From: Desulfobulbaceae bacterium
GTDB lineage: Bacteria > Desulfobacterota > Desulfobulbia > Desulfobulbales > SURF-16
NCBI GenBank assembly: GCA_023230525.1
Contig: JALNXE010000028.1
Span: 1 to 46,809 of the forward strand
Reading direction: 5' to 3'
DNA length: 46,809 nt
The notes under the pieces are model-generated. The model was not told the origin of the DNA, ran no database searches, and saw only the letters and a list, made by a program, of their open reading frames with translations. Position 1 is the stretch's first letter; every line of letters begins with the position of its first letter. Shown here piece by piece: positions 5,544 to 13,123 of the stretch. The position numbers were made by a program, and so were the translations under genes.

Positions 5544-8120
5544 ATGGCAGGCTCATTGTTACAGTGGTTCAAGGGGATAGTCGGCCGGGAGCATGGCGCC
5601 GCCCCCGATCTGGCGGAACGGTTCCGGGCCTTCCAGGCAGTGGTCGAGGGCAATAACCGCACCCTGGAGGCCATGACCGAAATGGGGGAAAAGCTCGGCG
5701 GCGACTACCTCTTTGACGTCAATTACACCCGGCGCGCCTATGCCGAGCTGTTCGCGGCCATCTCCGATTCGCTGAGCCATTTCGATCAGCTCACTGAGCA
5801 CCGGTATCCTCAGCTGGGGGAAACCCTGGCCCGCATCGACAGCCTGGTGCAGCGCATGCTGACCAGCGACGAAGCCGTTTCCAGCCGTCTGGTGGTTTTT
5901 TATCCGGAGATTACCTGGGACCTGGCCGAAGAGGTGGGCGGCAAGAATTATCACCTGGCCGAACTGGCCAACAGCCTCCAGATCCGGGTGCCGGAGGCCT
6001 TTGCCATCACCACCGCCGCCTTCAGCGCCTTTCTCCGGCACAACGGCCTGGAAGAACGGCTGGCCGGGCTGGCCGCGGCGGATGACGCCGCCCTGGCCGG
6101 GCTGCGGGCCGCCATCCTGGCCGGCGGCTTTCCGGAGGAGTTCACCGCCGCCCTGGCCGCTGCCCTGGCAACGATCAGGCCCCGGCTGGGGGAGGAGGCG
6201 GCACTGGCGGTGCGCAGCAGCGCCGAAGAGGAGGATGGTGATTTTTCCTTTGCCGGCCAGTTCGAGACGGTGCTCAATGTCCCCTGCACCACCGAGGCGG
6301 TGCAGCACGCCTACCGGGAGGTGGTGGCCAGCCTGTTTCAGGCCAGCGCCATCAGCTACCAGCGCCAGCTGGGCTTTAATCCGGGGAAATTGAAGATGGC
6401 GGCGGGCTGCGTGGCCATGATCAATGCCAAATGCAGCGGAGTGATCTACACGGCCGCGGCCGGCAAGGACCGGAGCAGAATGGCGATCAGCGCCGCCTGG
6501 GGACTGGGCAAGGGCGTGGTGGATGGTCTGACCGATGCCGATCTGTACACGGTGGCCAAGGGGGAAGAACTCCAGGTGGTGGAGCAGCGCACCGGCGGCA
6601 AGGAGAAGATGGTGGTCAACCGCGGCGGGCAGGGCATCGAGACCGTGGAGACCCCGGCGGAGCAGCGGGTGCTTGCCTGCCTCAGCCAGGCGGAGGTGCT
6701 GGAGCTGGCCAGGCAGGCCGCGGCCATCGAGGAGCACTTCAAGGCGCCCCAGGATATCGAATGGGCCATGGACAACAGCGGCCGCTGCTATCTGCTCCAG
6801 ACCAGGGCCCTGCGCATGGACGAGCCCACGGAGGAGGCCCCGGCCCTGGAACAGGCAGCCGTCGCCGGCGACTATCCGGTGCTGCTGCGGGACCAGGGCG
6901 TGGTGGTGCAGCGGGGCACCACGGCGGGCAAGGTCTTTATCCTGCGCCAGTTGGACGAACTGGAAAAGATTCCCAAGGGCGGGGTGCTGGTGGCCAGGCA
7001 CGACTCACCCCATTTCGTGCGGGCCATCCCTTTCCTAAACGCCATCATCACCGATGTGGGCGTGCCCACCAGCCACATGGCCTCCATCTGCCGGGAGTTC
7101 AACATCCCCACCGTGGTCAACACCGGCCAGGCCACCACGGTGCTGCGGCACGGCCAGGAGATCACCCTGCGGGCCGGGGAGGGCAGTGAATTTGCCGTCT
7201 ATGAGGGAATTGTCCAGCATCTCCTGCGGGAGGAGCGGCAGGGAGCGGCCAGACTCCGGGAGCTTTATGAGTTCCGGCGGCAGAAATACATCATGCGCCA
7301 TATCGCCCCGCTCAATCTGGTCAATCCCCTGGAGCAGGAGTTTTCCCCGGAAAAATGCCAGACCGTGCATGATCTTGTCCGCTTCATGCACGAGAAGGCG
7401 GTGCAGGCCCTGGTGGAGTTTGCCGAACGGCAGGGCCGGGGCCTGGCCAGGCTTTTCGGCGGCCGGACCCCCCTGCACCGGCTGAACCTGCCCATCCCGG
7501 TCCAGCTGCTGCTGATCGATCTGGGCGGCGGCCTGCAGGATGGGGCCGGGGGGAAGAAGGTGGATGTCGAGCAGGTCGGCTCGCTGCCCCTGCGGGCCGT
7601 GCTTGCCGGTATGCTCTTTCCCGGGGTCTGGCAGAATGAGGGGCTGGCCCTGAGCGGCGGCGACCTGATGTCCGCCATGACCAGGGCCACGGATCTCACC
7701 GGCGGCGGGCAGGAACTGGCCGGCACCAACGTGGCCCTGGCCGGCAGGGAGTATGTCAACATGAGCCTGCGCTTCGGCTACCACTTCAACATGCTGGACT
7801 GCTACTGCAGCGACAAGCCGCGCAACAACCACATCTATTTCCGCTTCGTGGGCGGGGCCGCCTCCATCACCAACCGTTCCCGCCGCATTACGCTCATGGC
7901 CCAGGTCCTGGCGGAGTATGGTTTTGCCCTCAAGGCCAAGGGCGATCTGCTGGTCGGCCGCCTCTCCGGTCTGGACCGGCGGGAGATCGAGACAATCCTC
8001 GATCAGATGGGCCGGCTGATCGGCTATACCCGGCAGCTCGACGCCCTGCTTGATTCCGATGAGATGGTGAACACCCTTGCCGGCCGGTTTCAGGCAGGCG
8101 ATTACCGTTTCGATCCCTGA
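5544..8120 (+). CDS. PPDK/PEP-synthase-like phosphohistidine protein with novel C-terminal half
   Basis: The protein has 858 residues. Residues 1-115 form a helical N-terminal segment of no known family. Residues about 120-420 match the ATP-grasp nucleotide-binding domain of PEP synthase and pyruvate phosphate dikinase: 'EEVGGKNYHLAELA', R224 in 'LAVRSSAEEEDG', and 'PQDIEWAMD...CYLLQTRAL'. Residues about 440-550 are the swivelling phosphohistidine domain, with TDVGVPTSHMAS and the catalytic His511. The normal C-terminal PEP/pyruvate TIM barrel is absent. In its place is an approximately 300-residue region of unknown fold with conserved-looking Gly- and aromatic-rich stretches ('LRFGYHFNMLDCYCSD', 'IYFRFVGGAASI'). 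The enzyme should be able to make a phosphohistidine from ATP, but its acceptor is unknown. It follows the kinase and receiver on the same strand. Rifampin phosphotransferase has a different domain order. Confidence 0.8.
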   Translation: MAGSLLQWFKGIVGREHGAAPDLAERFRAFQAVVEGNNRTLEAMTEMGEKLGGDYLFDVNYTRRAYAELFAAISDSLSHFDQLTEHRYPQLGETLARIDSLVQRMLTSDEAVSSRLVVFYPEITWDLAEEVGGKNYHLAELANSLQIRVPEAFAITTAAFSAFLRHNGLEERLAGLAAADDAALAGLRAAILAGGFPEEFTAALAAALATIRPRLGEEAALAVRSSAEEEDGDFSFAGQFETVLNVPCTTEAVQHAYREVVASLFQASAISYQRQLGFNPGKLKMAAGCVAMINAKCSGVIYTAAAGKDRSRMAISAAWGLGKGVVDGLTDADLYTVAKGEELQVVEQRTGGKEKMVVNRGGQGIETVETPAEQRVLACLSQAEVLELARQAAAIEEHFKAPQDIEWAMDNSGRCYLLQTRALRMDEPTEEAPALEQAAVAGDYPVLLRDQGVVVQRGTTAGKVFILRQLDELEKIPKGGVLVARHDSPHFVRAIPFLNAIITDVGVPTSHMASICREFNIPTVVNTGQATTVLRHGQEITLRAGEGSEFAVYEGIVQHLLREERQGAARLRELYEFRRQKYIMRHIAPLNLVNPLEQEFSPEKCQTVHDLVRFMHEKAVQALVEFAERQGRGLARLFGGRTPLHRLNLPIPVQLLLIDLGGGLQDGAGGKKVDVEQVGSLPLRAVLAGMLFPGVWQNEGLALSGGDLMSAMTRATDLTGGGQELAGTNVALAGREYVNMSLRFGYHFNMLDCYCSDKPRNNHIYFRFVGGAASITNRSRRITLMAQVLAEYGFALKAKGDLLVGRLSGLDRREIETILDQMGRLIGYTRQLDALLDSDEMVNTLAGRFQAGDYRFDP

Positions 8121-8132
8121 TGATGAAAAATA

Positions 8133-8302
8133 CAGGAGCCAGGAGCCAGATGCCATTGCCGCCCATTAGGCCGAAATAGCGGCCTGGGCCTTTTTGCCGG
8201 GAGATGGATTTGTTGAGGAGCCGGAAGCAGGAAGACAGAATCCGGCATTTGCCATTGGCTGGATTATTCTGACTTCTGACTGCCGATTACTGAATTTCTG
8301 CC
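8133..8302. repeat. Family B repeat remnants (CAGGAGCCAG type)
   Basis: CAGGAGCCAGGAGCCAGA at 8133-8150 is a tandem of the family B unit seen at 299-382. A second imperfect inverted pair runs from GCAGGAAGACAGAAT (8227-8241) to ATTCTGACTTCTGACTGC (8266-8283). The stretch also contains a terminator-like hairpin (listed separately). A short open frame through the area is not supported by start signals or composition. Confidence 0.5.
8168..8195 (+). terminator. Rho-independent terminator after the PPDK-like gene
   Basis: The stem AGGCCG (8168-8173) pairs with CGGCCT (8180-8185) around a 6-base loop. GGGCC and five T residues (8191-8195) follow. It lies 48 bases after the stop of the PPDK-like gene. 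Confidence 0.55.
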
Positions 8303-8347
8303 TTTTACCGCAGGCGGCCATTGTCTTTTGGCCGGGGAGGATAGCTT

Positions 8348-9934
8348 ATGATCTCGTTACGACCGCTGTTTCTGCTTGCCGGGTTGATCTGTTTGTTCTC
8401 ATTGCTGACCGCAGAGGTCTGGGCTGAAGGTCCCGGCACGGGTCAGGCGGTGGCCGAAAAGTCGGGAAACCTCCAACTGTTACTGGCAATCAAGCAGAAC
8501 CCGGTGATCTTTCAGGAGGATGTGGAGGGGGTGGTGTTGTTGAAAAACTGCGGCGCAGCTCCCCTGGTCGTGAAATTTCCGCAAATGGACCAAACCATGC
8601 CCATTGTCCGGGTAAGCCCTGTCTCCACCGGCGGCACCCAACGTTATCAGCGCCAGGCAGGCACCTCGCCGCGGTTTTCCAGCGATCTGACCCTGGCCGT
8701 CGGTGCTGTAGTGGAAAACAGCTTTTCTCTGCGGGACATTGTTCCCCTGTTGCCCCCGGATGAATACAGTATCTCGGTATTTTGGCGCTACGACAATGAC
8801 ACGCGCACGGCCGAGTCAAACGGGGTGCGGCTGGTGGTGTTGCCCAGCAGGCCGGCGAATCTGCAGCTGGTTGATGCGGTGGGGGGGCAGGGAGGCCTCA
8901 AATATGGGGTCTGGCTCAACAGCGGGAGCAAGCACCCGGCCATCTTCCGCGGCGATTTTTCCTTCACCCCAGGCGGCGGCGTGCAGAACATTGTGCAGGT
9001 GGCGGCGGCCGGCCCGGATACGCACCCCGTTTCGTCAGCTCCCGGGCCCGGCTCCCCCCTGCAGGGTCAGTGGATTGCCTGGCTTGCTGGGGAGGTGATC
9101 CACTACAGCCATGTTGACGCAAAACGCGAGGTGTTGCCGCCGCAGCAGTTACCGCTTCCCGCCGGGGGGACCTGGGAAATTGTCCCTCCCCTGGCTGAAG
9201 AACCGGGTGGCGGGGACCAGCCGGCCGCGGCTCTGCTGCTCTGCGGCAGCGGCACAAGCGCTGAAGATTTCCGGCTCCAAACTGTCCGGCTGGGGGAAGA
9301 CCGGGCAGAAATGGTGGCACACGCCACCTTGCCTGGGCCGAAACCCCTGTGGCTGAAGAATCTTGTGCTTGGCGACGGCAAGCAGTATCTCGCGTATCTG
9401 CAGTCTGACGGGAAAAATGTTGCCCTCCACCTGGTTTCCTGGCCCGGCCTGCCAGGTGATCTGCCAAAACCCAGGCGGTTGTCCGGCTGGAGCGGCAATC
9501 TGCTGGCCGCCCAGGCCGCGGCCGGCCAGGACAGCGTCATGCGGGGCGCCATCCTGCTGCAGGACGGTAAGGATTTGTCCCGTCCGGCGCTCATCAACTG
9601 GTCCCTGCCCCACGACACCCTGCGCTTTACGGAACAACAGCAGGCCATGAACTGGCCCGTGAAGCAACAGATAGCCAGCGCCGCCATCGGCATAAGCGAC
9701 AGCGGACAAACGGCGGTCATCATCCAGGCCGGAGAAGGCAATTGGTATGGTGCCGCAGGCGACGGCCCGTTGACAGAGATCCCGGCCAAGGTGACAAAGG
9801 ATCTCCTGGTGCATGAAGTCGGCTTTGCCGATGGTCAGGATGGGCCTGTTTTACTCACCGGATCAGAGGCCGATGGTTTCCGGATTCAGCAATTTGCCGG
9901 TTCCCCCTTGCCCTTGCCGTCGAGTCAGAAGTGA
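8348..9934 (+). CDS. Secreted protein of unknown function
   Basis: This 528-residue protein starts at an ATG with GGGGAGG (8334-8340) in front of it. It has a classical signal peptide: Arg near the N-terminus, a hydrophobic core 'LFLLAGLICLFSLLTA', and probable cleavage after VWA near residue 27. Residues about 45-175 look like an immunoglobulin-like beta domain with a 'VEGVVLLKNCGAAPLVVKF' strand pattern, as in BsuPI-type or CARDB-type domains. The rest is rich in short beta strands and Trp/Gly turns and may form a propeller. No catalytic motif is recognised. It is flanked by repeats and a promoter, so it seems to be a single-gene unit. Confidence 0.75.
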   Translation: MISLRPLFLLAGLICLFSLLTAEVWAEGPGTGQAVAEKSGNLQLLLAIKQNPVIFQEDVEGVVLLKNCGAAPLVVKFPQMDQTMPIVRVSPVSTGGTQRYQRQAGTSPRFSSDLTLAVGAVVENSFSLRDIVPLLPPDEYSISVFWRYDNDTRTAESNGVRLVVLPSRPANLQLVDAVGGQGGLKYGVWLNSGSKHPAIFRGDFSFTPGGGVQNIVQVAAAGPDTHPVSSAPGPGSPLQGQWIAWLAGEVIHYSHVDAKREVLPPQQLPLPAGGTWEIVPPLAEEPGGGDQPAAALLLCGSGTSAEDFRLQTVRLGEDRAEMVAHATLPGPKPLWLKNLVLGDGKQYLAYLQSDGKNVALHLVSWPGLPGDLPKPRRLSGWSGNLLAAQAAAGQDSVMRGAILLQDGKDLSRPALINWSLPHDTLRFTEQQQAMNWPVKQQIASAAIGISDSGQTAVIIQAGEGNWYGAAGDGPLTEIPAKVTKDLLVHEVGFADGQDGPVLLTGSEADGFRIQQFAGSPLPLPSSQK

Positions 9935-9978
9935 TACGAGCAGCACCGGCTACCCCTTCCTGGCCAACCTTACAACTC

Positions 9979-10008
9979 TTGACATCCGTGATTATTTCTG
10001 CCGATAAT
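9979..10008 (+). promoter_or_regulatory. Strong sigma70-type promoter for the chemoreceptor gene
   Basis: A perfect -35 TTGACA (9979-9984) lies 18 bases before GATAAT (10003-10008), five of six bases of the -10 consensus. Transcription would start near 10015, about 100 bases before the ATG at 10117. Confidence 0.6.
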
Positions 10009-10116
10009 GTTGCCAGGAATAACAAACGCCTTTAAGAACGTAAGCCCCTCCCCAAGGATCCTGGCCACCCAGTCAAGCCCCGGCCGGCACTTCAACCGAA
10101 ACAAGGACAGGAAATT

Positions 10117-11904
10117 ATGAAACTGAGCCTGCAGAACAGATTTCTTCTTCCCGTGGTTGCCCTGATAATTGTCGGCATGGGCATCTCCTCGTTTATCTCC
10201 TACGTGCGAAGCAGGGATGCCATTCAGGACTCGGTTACACGTCAGATTGTCCAGCTCACCGACTCAACCGTCCAGATGCTCGAGTTCTGGATCAACAGCT
10301 GCAAAAAGGACATAAGCATCTGGAGCCGGCAGGAAATTTATCAGACGGCGCTCAAGGATTCCAGCGAGGGGGAGGCGGCCCGCCAGGCGGCGAATCAATT
10401 TCTCGCCAAGGTCAAGGAAGAATATCCCTTTTATGAAAATATCTGTCTGGCCGATGCCAAAGGCGTCCTCCTGGCCGCCGCTGATCCGGCCGTGCTCGGC
10501 AAGGTCAATGTCAGTGAACGGCAGTACTTCCTGGAGTCGCTCAAGGGAAATGTCTTTATTGCCGACATATCCAAAAGCAAGGCCACCGGCAATCCGGTCT
10601 TTATGATCTCCTCTCCGGTCCAGGAGGACGGACGCATTGCCGGCGTCCTCTTCGGGGTGGTGGATCTCTCCACCTTCAGCAAGAGTTTCATCAGTCCCAT
10701 TAAGGTGCTCGAAACCGGCTATGCCTATCTCCTCTCTCAAGACGGCACGGTGATCGCCCACCCTGACCCGAAACAGATCATGACCTTGAATATCAAGCAA
10801 TTTGATTTCGGTCAGGAGATACTGAAAAAACGGACGGGCATGCACACCTATGTCTTTGCCGGCAAGGAGAAAATGGTCAACTTCAAGGAGATCCCGACCT
10901 CCCACTGGATTCTGGCCATTGGCGCCGTTACCTCGGAAATGCTGGCCCCGGCCCGCCGTATCGGCTATCTCAACGGCATAGTCGTTGTTTCCCTCATCGT
11001 TTTGGCCGTCATCGTCATTCTCTTCCAGGTCCGCTCCATCGTCATCCCCATCAATAAGGCGGCAACGGGCATTGCCGAGGGCACCGATCAGGTGCGCGCC
11101 TCCGCGGAAATGGTGGCCTCCACCAGCCAGTCCCTTTCCGAAGGCGCCACCGAACAGGCGGCCTCCATTGAGGAAACCTCTTCCTCCCTTGAGCAGATGT
11201 CCTCCATGACCAGGCGAAACGCCGACAATGCCACCCAGGCCGACACCTACATGAAAGAGGCCACCCGGGTCATAGGCGAGGCAGAGGCGGCCATGGGGGA
11301 ATTGATCGCCTCCATGCAGGAGATCTATCAGGCCAGCGAGGAGACCTCTAAAATTATCAAGACCATCGACGAGATCGCCTTTCAGACCAATCTGCTGGCC
11401 TTGAATGCTGCCGTGGAGGCGGCCAGGGCCGGGGAAGCTGGGGCGGGTTTTGCCGTGGTGGCCGACGAGGTCAGAAACCTGGCCATGCGGGCGGCGGAAG
11501 CTGCCGGAAATACCTCTGCCATGATCGACGGCACGGTGAGCAAAGTCAAAAAAGGCAACACCTCGGTGGAAAAAGCCAACCGGGGATTCACCGAATTGGC
11601 AGACAAGGCGGCCAAGGTGGCAGGCCTGATCGACGAAATCGCCACGGCATCCAATGAGCAGGCCCAGGGGATCGAACAGATCAACCGGGCCGTGAATGAG
11701 ATGAACAATGTGGTGCAGCAGAATGTGGCCAATGCCGAGGAATCGGCGGCCGCCTCGGAGGAGATGAACGCCCAGGCCCAAAGCATGCACGATCTGGTCG
11801 ATTCCCTGGTGGAGCTGGTCCAGGGCAGAAAAAAAATATCCCGCCCCGGGGTGGCTGAGGGGATGCGCTCCAACCGGTTCATTGCGAAAAACGATGGGGC
11901 CTGA
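10117..11904 (+). CDS. Methyl-accepting chemotaxis protein with dCACHE sensor
   Basis: This 595-residue transmembrane chemoreceptor has a first span at about residues 7-28 and a periplasmic double-Cache domain at about residues 35-280 (for example 'YAYLLSQDGTVIAHPDP', typical of dCACHE_1). A second span lies near residues 285-307, followed by a short HAMP-like linker and a long coiled-coil signalling domain. The highly conserved hairpin tip is present: 'EIAFQTNLLALNAAVEAARA' with GEAGAGFAVVADEVRNLA. Methylation-type Gln/Glu-rich helices flank it. dCACHE receptors usually bind small amino acids or organic acids; the ligand here is unknown. It has its own promoter and no chemotaxis neighbours. 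The start is supported by an AGGA-type site about 10 bases upstream. Confidence 0.95.
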   Translation: MKLSLQNRFLLPVVALIIVGMGISSFISYVRSRDAIQDSVTRQIVQLTDSTVQMLEFWINSCKKDISIWSRQEIYQTALKDSSEGEAARQAANQFLAKVKEEYPFYENICLADAKGVLLAAADPAVLGKVNVSERQYFLESLKGNVFIADISKSKATGNPVFMISSPVQEDGRIAGVLFGVVDLSTFSKSFISPIKVLETGYAYLLSQDGTVIAHPDPKQIMTLNIKQFDFGQEILKKRTGMHTYVFAGKEKMVNFKEIPTSHWILAIGAVTSEMLAPARRIGYLNGIVVVSLIVLAVIVILFQVRSIVIPINKAATGIAEGTDQVRASAEMVASTSQSLSEGATEQAASIEETSSSLEQMSSMTRRNADNATQADTYMKEATRVIGEAEAAMGELIASMQEIYQASEETSKIIKTIDEIAFQTNLLALNAAVEAARAGEAGAGFAVVADEVRNLAMRAAEAAGNTSAMIDGTVSKVKKGNTSVEKANRGFTELADKAAKVAGLIDEIATASNEQAQGIEQINRAVNEMNNVVQQNVANAEESAAASEEMNAQAQSMHDLVDSLVELVQGRKKISRPGVAEGMRSNRFIAKNDGA

Positions 11905-12005
11905 GGTTATGTTGCTGAGGATTCTTTTTGGATAATAGCCGTTTCGCCGGGATTCCGGCACAACAGGATTTTCCTGCCCGGCAGGACAAATACCCTTGCG
12001 GCCCC

Positions 12006-12206
12006 TTAATCAAGGACGAAGCTTACCTTTAGATGCAGGCGATAGATCATGGCCGCACCCTCCAGCAGGACTTCCTTGTCCTTGATCCGGATGCTGCGCA
12101 CGTTTCGTAACGTGCCGCTGGCCCTTTTGATGCCTGCCTGCAGCGCGTCGTCAAAACCTTTCTCGGAATCCGCGCTCAACTCGATGATTTTGGCTGCAGA
12201 ACTCAT
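12006..12206 (-). CDS. Dodecin family flavin-storage protein
   Basis: The protein has 66 residues and starts at the ATG at 12206-12204, with an ideal AGGAGG just upstream. It matches dodecin throughout: 'KIIELSADSEKGFDDALQAG', then IKRASGTLRNVRSI, then the last strand YRLHLKVSFVLD. Dodecins form hollow dodecamers that bind riboflavin or FMN and limit free flavin. The usual flavin-stacking Trp is not obvious here; the segment reads 'NVRSIRIKDKEV'. A longer open frame upstream (to 12488) exists but lacks start signals and is not used. It is divergent from the HdeD-like gene, as stress-related genes often are. Confidence 0.9.
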   Translation of the reverse strand: MSSAAKIIELSADSEKGFDDALQAGIKRASGTLRNVRSIRIKDKEVLLEGAAMIYRLHLKVSFVLD

Positions 12207-12506
12207 GGGAAACCTCCTCTGGGGCTGCAACGCCGCCTGCCGGAAGCGCTGCTGCGCTATGGTTGGCCACACCTGCGGCAGAATCCAACTGGAAGGGATG
12301 CTGCCGCGATGCGCAGGAAATGTGCATTCATGTGTATTAACAAGATCCATGCCATTTGCTGAATAACCCCTCATCACTTCTGTCCTTAACCCCTTCCGGC
12401 AAAATAACATGAGGCAATAGCGGTTTTGGGCGGCTCTGGCATATTTCCTGCCTTTTCCTGAAAGTACACAAGAAAAACGTTCAAGCAAGAAGAGGGGGAG
12501 AATGTC
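12207..12506. other. Divergent intergenic region between dodecin and HdeD-like genes
   Basis: Both genes read away from this 300-base stretch, so it should contain two promoters. I see no clear consensus boxes and no convincing small gene. The ribosome-binding sites at both ends (AGGAGG for dodecin, GAGGGGGAG for HdeD) are strong. Confidence 0.5.
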
Positions 12507-13076
12507 ATGGCGAAAACGTGTACAGAATGCTGGTGGTCATTTTTATCTCGGGGGATTATCGCTGTTCTTTTCGGGGTTGCGGCGATTCTGCATCAGGGCC
12601 TTGCCCTGGAACTGCTGGTGCTGCTGATGGCAGCCTTTTTCTTTGTCGACGGGGTGCTGTCCATTATTGCCTCCTTCGGCGCCAGGGGGGCTGAGACCCG
12701 CTGGTGGATTTCGCTGCTGGCAGGTCCGGTCCGCATAACCATCGGCATCGTGGCCGCTCTCTGGCCGCAGGCCACCCTTTCCACCGTGATCAGCATGTTT
12801 GCCGGCTGGGCCCTGATCACCGGGGCTCTGGAGATCGACGCCGCCATCCGTTTGCGCCGGGTCATTGCCGGGGAGTATTTCCTCGGTTTCTGCGGCATCA
12901 TTTCGCTTCTTTCCGGGGTCATCCTGGTCGCCAGTCCGGAAATCAGCGTCGCGGCGCTGGTCTGGATCCTCGGCATCTACGGCATCTTTTTCGGAATTTT
13001 TCTGCTCTCCCTGGGTTTCAAGCTGAAAAGGGAATTCGCGCCCCGCAGAATTTCTTTTGCTGATCCGGTGACGTAA
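12507..13076 (+). CDS. HdeD family (DUF308) membrane protein
   Basis: This 189-residue protein has six closely spaced hydrophobic segments arranged as three hairpins, the DUF308 repeat pattern of HdeD. Features include 'SRGIIAVLFGVAAIL', 'FFFVDGVLSIIASFGARG', 'GPVRITIGIVAALWP' and 'AGWALITGALEIDAAIRLRR'. HdeD was named for acid resistance in E. coli, but in other bacteria the function is not established. The start is supported by GAGGGGGAG about 8 bases before the ATG. A small hairpin (GTCC...GGAC, about 13083-13098) follows the stop. It probably forms a single-gene unit facing away from dodecin. Confidence 0.88.
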   Translation: MAKTCTECWWSFLSRGIIAVLFGVAAILHQGLALELLVLLMAAFFFVDGVLSIIASFGARGAETRWWISLLAGPVRITIGIVAALWPQATLSTVISMFAGWALITGALEIDAAIRLRRVIAGEYFLGFCGIISLLSGVILVASPEISVAALVWILGIYGIFFGIFLLSLGFKLKREFAPRRISFADPVT

Positions 13077-13123
13077 GATTTGTCCGCTAAGGCTGGACGA
13101 AAAAACGTTCAGGAGAATTTCTG

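Noticed and set aside
8194..8427. 77-codon plus-strand frame after the PPDK-like gene
   Set aside because: It spans the family B repeat and the terminator and continues into the frame of the secreted protein. There is no start signal and no domain.
12207..12488. N-terminal extension of dodecin to 160 residues
   Set aside because: The added residues are not dodecin-like, and the perfect AGGAGG before the ATG at 12206 fixes the start for a normal 66-residue dodecin.
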